NCBI GenBank assembly: GCA_021234155.1 | Contig: JAJEKV010000005.1 | Span: 5,933,216 to 5,997,215, forward strand | Reading direction: 5' to 3' | DNA length: 64,000 nucleotides | DNA from: Isoetes taiwanensis | Lineage: Eukaryota; Streptophyta; Lycopodiopsida; Isoetales; Isoetaceae | Shown here: positions 58,301 through 64,000 of the stretch, piece after piece | How the letters are laid out: every line of letters begins with the position of its first letter | Position numbering within the stretch: position 1 is the stretch's first letter | Made by a program: the position numbers and the translations under genes | Notes under the pieces: model-generated | Databases searched by the model: none | Seen by the model: the letters and a program-made list of their open reading frames with translations, nothing else | Told to the model about the DNA's origin: nothing

Positions 58301-61300
58301 ATGGCTCTTATTGCTGCATTGGAGGCTGATCTGAGAGCCCTGTCAGCAGAATCTAGAAGAAAGTATCCAGCTGTAAAGGATGCAGCTGAGCATGCTATTC
58401 TTAAGGTAAGATCTGATTATCTTAAGGACTAACAACTAAAAGTTCTGGCATAAACTCCAAATGTGAGACCAAATTTACACCTTATTACACGCTATGTCAA
58501 GCATCAGGATTAGAAACTACATTTTGGCATAAGGAGTATAATGAACCCCAGGCATAAACCATCTGATGGCAAGAATTGACTTACATTGTCGTCAGATATT
58601 AAGGCACTGCAAGACATGTATATACACTTCTTGTGAATGCGCTGCAGACTGTGGGACTAACAGTCGTTACTATTTTTCCAGCTGAGAACCCTGTCAGACC
58701 CAAGACAAATTGCTCGTAATGATGACATATTGAAGATATTTTTACTGGCTTGCGAGGTGAAAAATGCAAAGCTGAGCGTCATAGGCTTATCTTGTCTCCA
58801 AAAGTTGATTGCAAATGATGCTGTGGCAACCTCAGCCTTATCTTGTATCCTATCCACATTAAAGGAAGTAAGTGGATTTATACATAAAAGCGTAAATTCA
58901 AAGCTTTTACCAATGAAAGCGAAAATTCAAAGCTTTTACTAATGAATTCTGGAATAAGAAAGTATTTTATGTGAGTTGATTGACCCTTCAGGGTGATGCT
59001 CTGTTATAAAATCTGTTTTTCAGTTCATTATCGAGCCCAACCTTAAAACATATGCTTTATCTTTCTTGGTACATGGGAAAATGAAAATATTTTTGGATTT
59101 CTAGCTTTTTTAAGGGGAAAAAATTGCTAACAGCATTTATGACAAATCAGATGATCACAACAATAAGAACTCTCCCTTGTCGTGTGGCATGTCTATGGAA
59201 GGCTTGCTCAGCATGCCTTATCTATGCGTTTCTTCTTGTGCATTCTCTATCGATGCATTTATCTTTGGGGCATTTTCTGTGTTGCATTCATCTCATTCCT
59301 TGCTTATAGTTCTGATTGATGTCTCATGCAGCTTGTGGAGATGAACGATGAGACCCTTCAATTGAAGACCTTACAGATAATTTTAACAATCCTGCAGTCC
59401 CAGCTTCACCCAGAGGATGAGGCAAGTAAAATGATGCCTTATCATAAGATTTTAGTTTTGAACTAGAGGTTATCAATAGCATCCACAGCTTTGGAAGTCT
59501 AGGCATGTTTGCAATTGTCTTTCCATGATTCACCCAGGAGGCTTGCAAAACAGAACTAGTCATTTAGTAAGAAGAAAAGCGTTGATAGAAATTCACCTTT
59601 TTCTGCCTCCAAGCTCTTGTACTATCAGAAGTATTAACGTGCTAGGAAATATAGAAACTAAGTCTTCTTGTTGTCAATATTTATGTTTTAGGATAAGATA
59701 TCTAAGTGACATCTACTAGTAGCGGTATGTGAAGTACAGATACTCGCAGGTAGTTTTCTGCAGATGTAAATCTTCCTTTACAGGCGGCATCAATGTTATA
59801 AAAAGTTAATTTGCCCCTTTGCCTGCAAACAGGGATCAGCTTTGTTTTTATAGGAAATTAGTCTCGGAACCCCGATCAATAAATAATATAGCGTACCACT
59901 CTTCAAATGTAGAATAGAAGATTAAAAATGTCAAAGAATAAAGAAACAAATTTCAACAAGCACAGAATGAAGACTCAGTGCGTCAAGGAACATCAGAGCA
60001 TACAGATTATATCGACTTTTCTGCTTAAACTGTATGAAAGAAGACAAAAATGCCTGCGTTCTGATTGATTGGTGCAAGCTACTTCAAGGGCAAGGAGGAA
60101 GTTTCTTGTTTAAAGAAGTCCTGATGAAGAGCAAGAAACAAAGAAGTTCCATATTATTTTCCGTCTTCATTTTGGCTTGTTATATTTGGGCTGGATCAAT
60201 TGTGTAAAGCTTTTATATGTTTTCAAAATTTTCAAAAAGATTCCAATAAATCTTCTAGCAGCAAATTATTCTTTACACTGTCAACAAATATGGTAGGTAC
60301 ATTCTAGAGTAAAGATGCCCCCAAATCGGCGGTTGTGCATGATATTGTCATGACAGTCCTATCTCTAAGACAATATTGGCATCTACAAATCTTAGCTGTA
60401 CTGCTTGAAGTAGTGGCAGTAAGTGTTCTTATGATCAAGATTATTAACCTGTATTTTATCACTTCTGTAGGATAATATGGCTATAATGCTTGGGATATGC
60501 CTTCGTCTTCTTGGGAACAATCGGAATCCTGATAGTGTACAAAGGCACATTCTTAACTTCTTTTTCATTTTCGTAATACTTATAGAGCCTGTGGGTCCCT
60601 TATAACTGGAGTTTTTCTGATGCACCTTATATCCAGTACTGCGGCTGCAACATTGCGGCAAGCTGTAGCACTGATATTTGATCGGGTTGTTATTGCCGAG
60701 GCTCTTCCTGCACACAAGGCTAGAACAAGAAATCGGACTTCCAGATCTAACTCAGTGTCAGGAGATGTCAGTCGCAGCATTATGGCCGCTAAGTATGTTC
60801 GTTGTTTACCAAGTTGTTTGATGAAACTTGAGTTGCTGGGACACTGTGCATGCATACAATGTTGTGACATGGGACGGGTTTGCAGAGCTGAAGAGAATGT
60901 GATGAAGGTTGATGCAACTGTAACATCCAGAGATGCTATGACTAAGGGTGGAAAGCTTGGGCTCCGACTTTTTGAGGACCTTACAGCGCTTGCAGCTGGT
61001 GGATCAGTATGTATTCTTGATATGTTCACACACTTGATGGTGTCTCATCATCCTAAGTGATGATGATATTTGCAGGCTACATGGTTGAACATTCCTTCTC
61101 TTCAAAGAAGTTTCGCGCTTGACATGCTTGAGTAAACCCTTGCACAGAGTCATATAGATCTTGTTGATCCCTATGTAACATTCGGTTGAGCTCATTTTCT
61201 GTGATTTTTTTCAGATATGTTCTTTCAAATTATGTTTCAGTATTTAGAACACTCCGGCCATATCAAAAGGTGAGCATATAATATCTAAGGGTTCGACTTG

Positions 61301-63360
61301 TGATGGATTTTGTGAATCTGAAAGGATAATTCACAGAACAGTTTTAACATGGTTAGTTTCTTGGTTCTTCTCCATAGGTTTTGCAACATCAAGTATGCTC
61401 GTTGTTGATGACTTCCCTCAGAACAACTGGTGAGGTGTGTTATATCATTGGTAATTTTAAAGTTTTTCTGCTTGGCAACTGCATTTCTAGCTAAGCTCCT
61501 CTTCTAGCTTGAAGATGAACCAGGGCTTCGCCGCCTGGTACTTCGGTGTGTGGCAAATGTCATCAGGCTGTATAATTCAATTGTGATGACTGAGTGTGAG
61601 GTGAGATTGTCCGGCACACATAGCTTTATGGCTTGACTAACAGAAGATTGATAGTGTCTCTTTTACTAATGACAGGTTTTCTTAAGCATGCTTGTAAAAA
61701 GCACTGACATGGAGTTACCATTATGGCATCGAATTATGGTGCTCGAGATTTTGAGAGTAAGTGCAGTTGAAACTCTGAAAAATAAAATTTGCCATAGAAG
61801 TTCTCATATCCACGACATACTGCTGACAAGTTTCTGCTGGCATTAGGGGTTTTGCATTGAAGCAAGGGTGCTGCGTTCTCTATTTCAAACATTTGATATG
61901 TATGGAATATATGCTTTTTGATCTTGACCATGGTCTCTTATTCATTATTTGATCTGCCACCCCCCCGATGTAGGTCACCAGAGAATACGAATATTGTATC
62001 TAGTCTGGTGAGGGCATTGGCACGGGTTGTTACATCCGTGCAGGTAAGTGCATGGTCAAACAGTGTTCTAGTTTCACCAGCATTTACATTTAAACTGCAG
62101 ACTATTTGTGCTCTCAGGTCCCTGATGCAAATGAAGAAAGCCTTGTAGCTGTTGCTGGAATGTTTAATAGCAAAGCGAAAGGTGATTAAATTCATTATGC
62201 AATGCCTTTGTATATAAGCACAATTTGTGGACAGAACTTATTATGCTTGTTTGTGTTATTTATGTAGTCTTTCTTAGGAAACATGAAAGCTCGACTTTCT
62301 ATCTAGCTATGAGATGGAATTTTTGGAAGGACTTGATTGCTGATACTGGATTATAGTTTTCATGTATCTAACAAAATGATACAAAATGAGGATGAATCTA
62401 TGTATAAAAGAGAGGGTATAAAGTCCTTTTCATCATCCACATATATCTTACTTAACTTCTGTTCATGAGCAGGCATTGAATGGGCAATGGAATAGATTAT
62501 GGCATTGAATGGCATAATCTATGATACTAGATTATAGTTTTCATGTATTTAACAAACTGATACAAAATGAGGATGAATCTGTATAAAAGAGAGGGTATAA
62601 AGTCCTTTTTGTCATCCACATATATCTTACTTCTGTTCATGAGCAGGCATTGAATGGGCAATGGAATACGACGCGAGTGGTGCATCTGTTGTTGTGGCAA
62701 GTGAAGCTCATGCAATAACATTGGCAGTTGAGGGGCTTTTGGGGGTTGTCTTCACAGTGGCGACTTTGACTGACGAGGCAGTAGAAGCCGGGGAGGTATT
62801 TCTGACTTGGTCCCTCTAACAACATGATGGAGATCTTGCCGTTCCGTTCTTTTGGCTAACACATTGCATTCAGGTCTCATCTCCTAGATGTGAAAGTTCA
62901 TCTTCTTCATTAGAGATGCGGCAGATGGGCGAACTTTCAAAAATCTGTGTCTCAATGGTTAACTCAGTTTGGCGTACCCTGTTGGAGGCCCTCTCTCTAA
63001 TGCTCTCAAGGTGATTTATTTTCTGTTACTTGTTCGTCATCCCGGCAACAGTCACTGGAAACGTATTGGCTAAAGCTGGACAGAACAGGACATTGCAGAC
63101 TGACTATATTCGGAGATATACATGGCTTTTTACAGGTGCCAAGGTGAAGCAATAGTCTTGGAGATCTTAAAGGGTTATCAGGCATTTACCCAGGTGGATG
63201 CGACGTTTTTAGAGTCTTGTCCATGGCGTTGTCTTCTTTCTTTGACTTGCTGATTGCTTTCTAATTTGCAGGCTTGTGGTGTACTTCAAATACTTGATCC
63301 ACGTGATGCCTTTCTTGCTTCATTGTGTAAATTCACGCTTATCCAGTCAAATGATTTCAG
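58301..63360 (+). CDS. MON2: MON2-like (Sec7/BIG-related trans-Golgi) protein, 5' part, 18 exons, runs off the window
   Basis: ATG at 58301 (MALIAALEADLRALSAESRR). Exons: 58301-58405, 58682-58867, 59332-59421, 60471-60544, 60637-60792, 60886-61006, 61076-61131, 61215-61269, 61378-61434, 61508-61600, 61676-61756, 61847-61899, 61974-62043, 62118-62181, 62647-62795, 62874-63010, 63136-63193, 63272-63360. Together they give 564 codons in one frame with no stop. The sequence aligns throughout with plant MON2 homologues (KLSVIGLSCLQKLI, ATLRQAVALIFDRVV, GKLGLRLFEDL, LPLWHRIMVLEILR, LEILKGYQAFTQACG). MON2 acts on Golgi/endosome membranes in trafficking. Introns 3 and 4 have GC donors. About two thirds of the protein lies beyond the right edge. 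Confidence 0.92.
62341..62668 (+). repeat. Tandem duplication of the intron 14/exon 15 border
   Basis: 62341-62494 and 62522-62668 are near-identical. Each ends with GTTCATGAGCAG/GCATTGAATGGGCAATGGAATA, that is, the acceptor plus the first 22 nt of exon 15. The second copy continues as the exon. The first gives G-I-E-W-A-M-E then TAG (62493-62495) if used. Confidence 0.85.
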
Positions 63361-64000
63361 GTAGCTAATATTCTTTGATTATTTCATATGGGTTGGCAAA
63401 AATGCAGAGTACTAGTTTACCAGATCAGGACGCGGGAAACTTGATCTTTAAAGTAAAGATTGAAAAGATGAAGTGGTTCTTTATGCATTTAAGACTCAGT
63501 CCTACTCCTGTTATTAGTTCCTTTCAATCTACAGCAATATTATTCAACTTTACGAAGTTTGCCCTCACGTATATTATTCTGGACTCTGTTTCCACTTCCC
63601 AACTACTCTTGAGAAACTTTTGTTCTTGTAGAATGAAGACTTCTTGCATCAGTAGGAAATTCTGTCAGGTCAAGTGACCGGAGCCATGATTCATTGTTCA
63701 GGTTCTCTTCCCCAACCACTTTTGAGAAACTTTTGATCTTGTAGAATGAAGTCTCCTTGAAAATTCTGTCGGGTAAGTGACCGGATCCATAATTCATTGT
63801 TCAGGTTCTTCAGCGTTACAATTAGGAAAATTTGAATCAGAACACTTTCTCTCAATTAAAAGGCAGGCTGAATTGCCTTGTCTGAGTTCGGCATTAGCCC
63901 AAACGCCTGGCATTTGCATGGGATCAGAAAATCCAAATGAATGGGACGTCAATCACAGAGTTAACACATTTTTCGACTATAGAATTTAAATAATGATGGC
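63361..64000 (+). other. MON2 intron 18 and uncertain next exon
   Basis: After the exon 18 donor at 63361 the next exon is unclear. From either duplicated acceptor the phase-2 frame soon stops. An open frame SSALQLGKFESEHFLSIKRQ through QTPGICMGSENPNEWDVNHR reaches about 63990 but would need an acceptor in another phase, for example TTAAAAG/G at about 63860. The region is therefore left unassigned. Confidence 0.4.
63594..63808 (+). repeat. About 105-bp duplication containing a splice acceptor, after MON2 exon 18
   Basis: 63594-63705 and 63706-63808 both run from CTTGAGAAAC/TTTTGAGAAAC-type sequence through GAATGAAG to TTCATTGTTCAGGTTCT. Each copy ends in a candidate acceptor TTCATTGTTCAG. 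Confidence 0.75.

Noticed and set aside
1-64000. tRNA or rRNA genes
   Set aside because: No cloverleaf-like segments or rRNA stretches were recognised by eye; the tRNA-like matches seen are primer binding sites of LTR elements. A tRNAscan run would settle it.

Overview
The window is nuclear DNA of a land plant. This rests on spliced genes with GT-AG introns (a CPBP-family membrane protease, an Aurora-type kinase and a MON2-like protein), telo-box-like leaders, and plant-style Ty1/copia, Ty3/gypsy, L1-like, hAT and pogo-like elements. No species can be named. Non-angiosperm plants (fern, lycophyte, gymnosperm) would fit the mosaic, but that is a guess.

Layout. Positions 1-1600 hold the 3' end of a decayed Ty3/gypsy element. 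At 1600-25441 lies a composite region dominated by a tandem array of about three units (A from 2779, B from 10820, C from 17586; period 6766 bp between B and C). Each unit carries the 5' exons of an organellar leucyl-tRNA synthetase (LeuRS) gene on the minus strand, then head to head a pogo-like DDE transposase gene, then a gag-only LTR element on the minus strand. That LTR element is complete only in C (22425-25441, TSD GCCCA). Unit A alone also carries a 1.23-kb poly(A) retroposon (15-bp TSD). LeuRS exons 3-5 sit inverted just left of unit A.

Positions 25442-27300 contain an Agenet-domain ORF set among about ten copies of a 20-bp palindrome. Positions 27520-29774 hold an apparently intact seven-exon CPBP protease gene (285 aa). 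A Ty1/copia element lacking gag fills 30093-34465 (TSD TGACC). Positions 34471-38628 are mostly unassigned, apart from a weak coding-like fragment and simple repeats. A 7.5-kb Ty3/gypsy element (38629-46145, TSD AACTC) has an archaeal-type RNase H domain between protease and reverse transcriptase, and the RNase H after the RT has lost catalytic residues. An Aurora-like kinase gene fragment (N-lobe exons only) follows at 47281-48056. Then come an L1-type remnant, a gypsy gag-protease remnant, a second L1-type remnant and a hAT remnant. From 58301 to the right edge runs the 5' third of a MON2-like gene, with 18 exons recognisable.

The host genes look unrelated to each other; nothing suggests a shared pathway. 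The points of most interest are the RNase H arrangement of the 38.6-46.1 kb element, the identical templated junctions of the tandem array, the CAG/CTG/CCG-centred differences in unit C that look like uncorrected sequencing errors, and the palindrome cluster.
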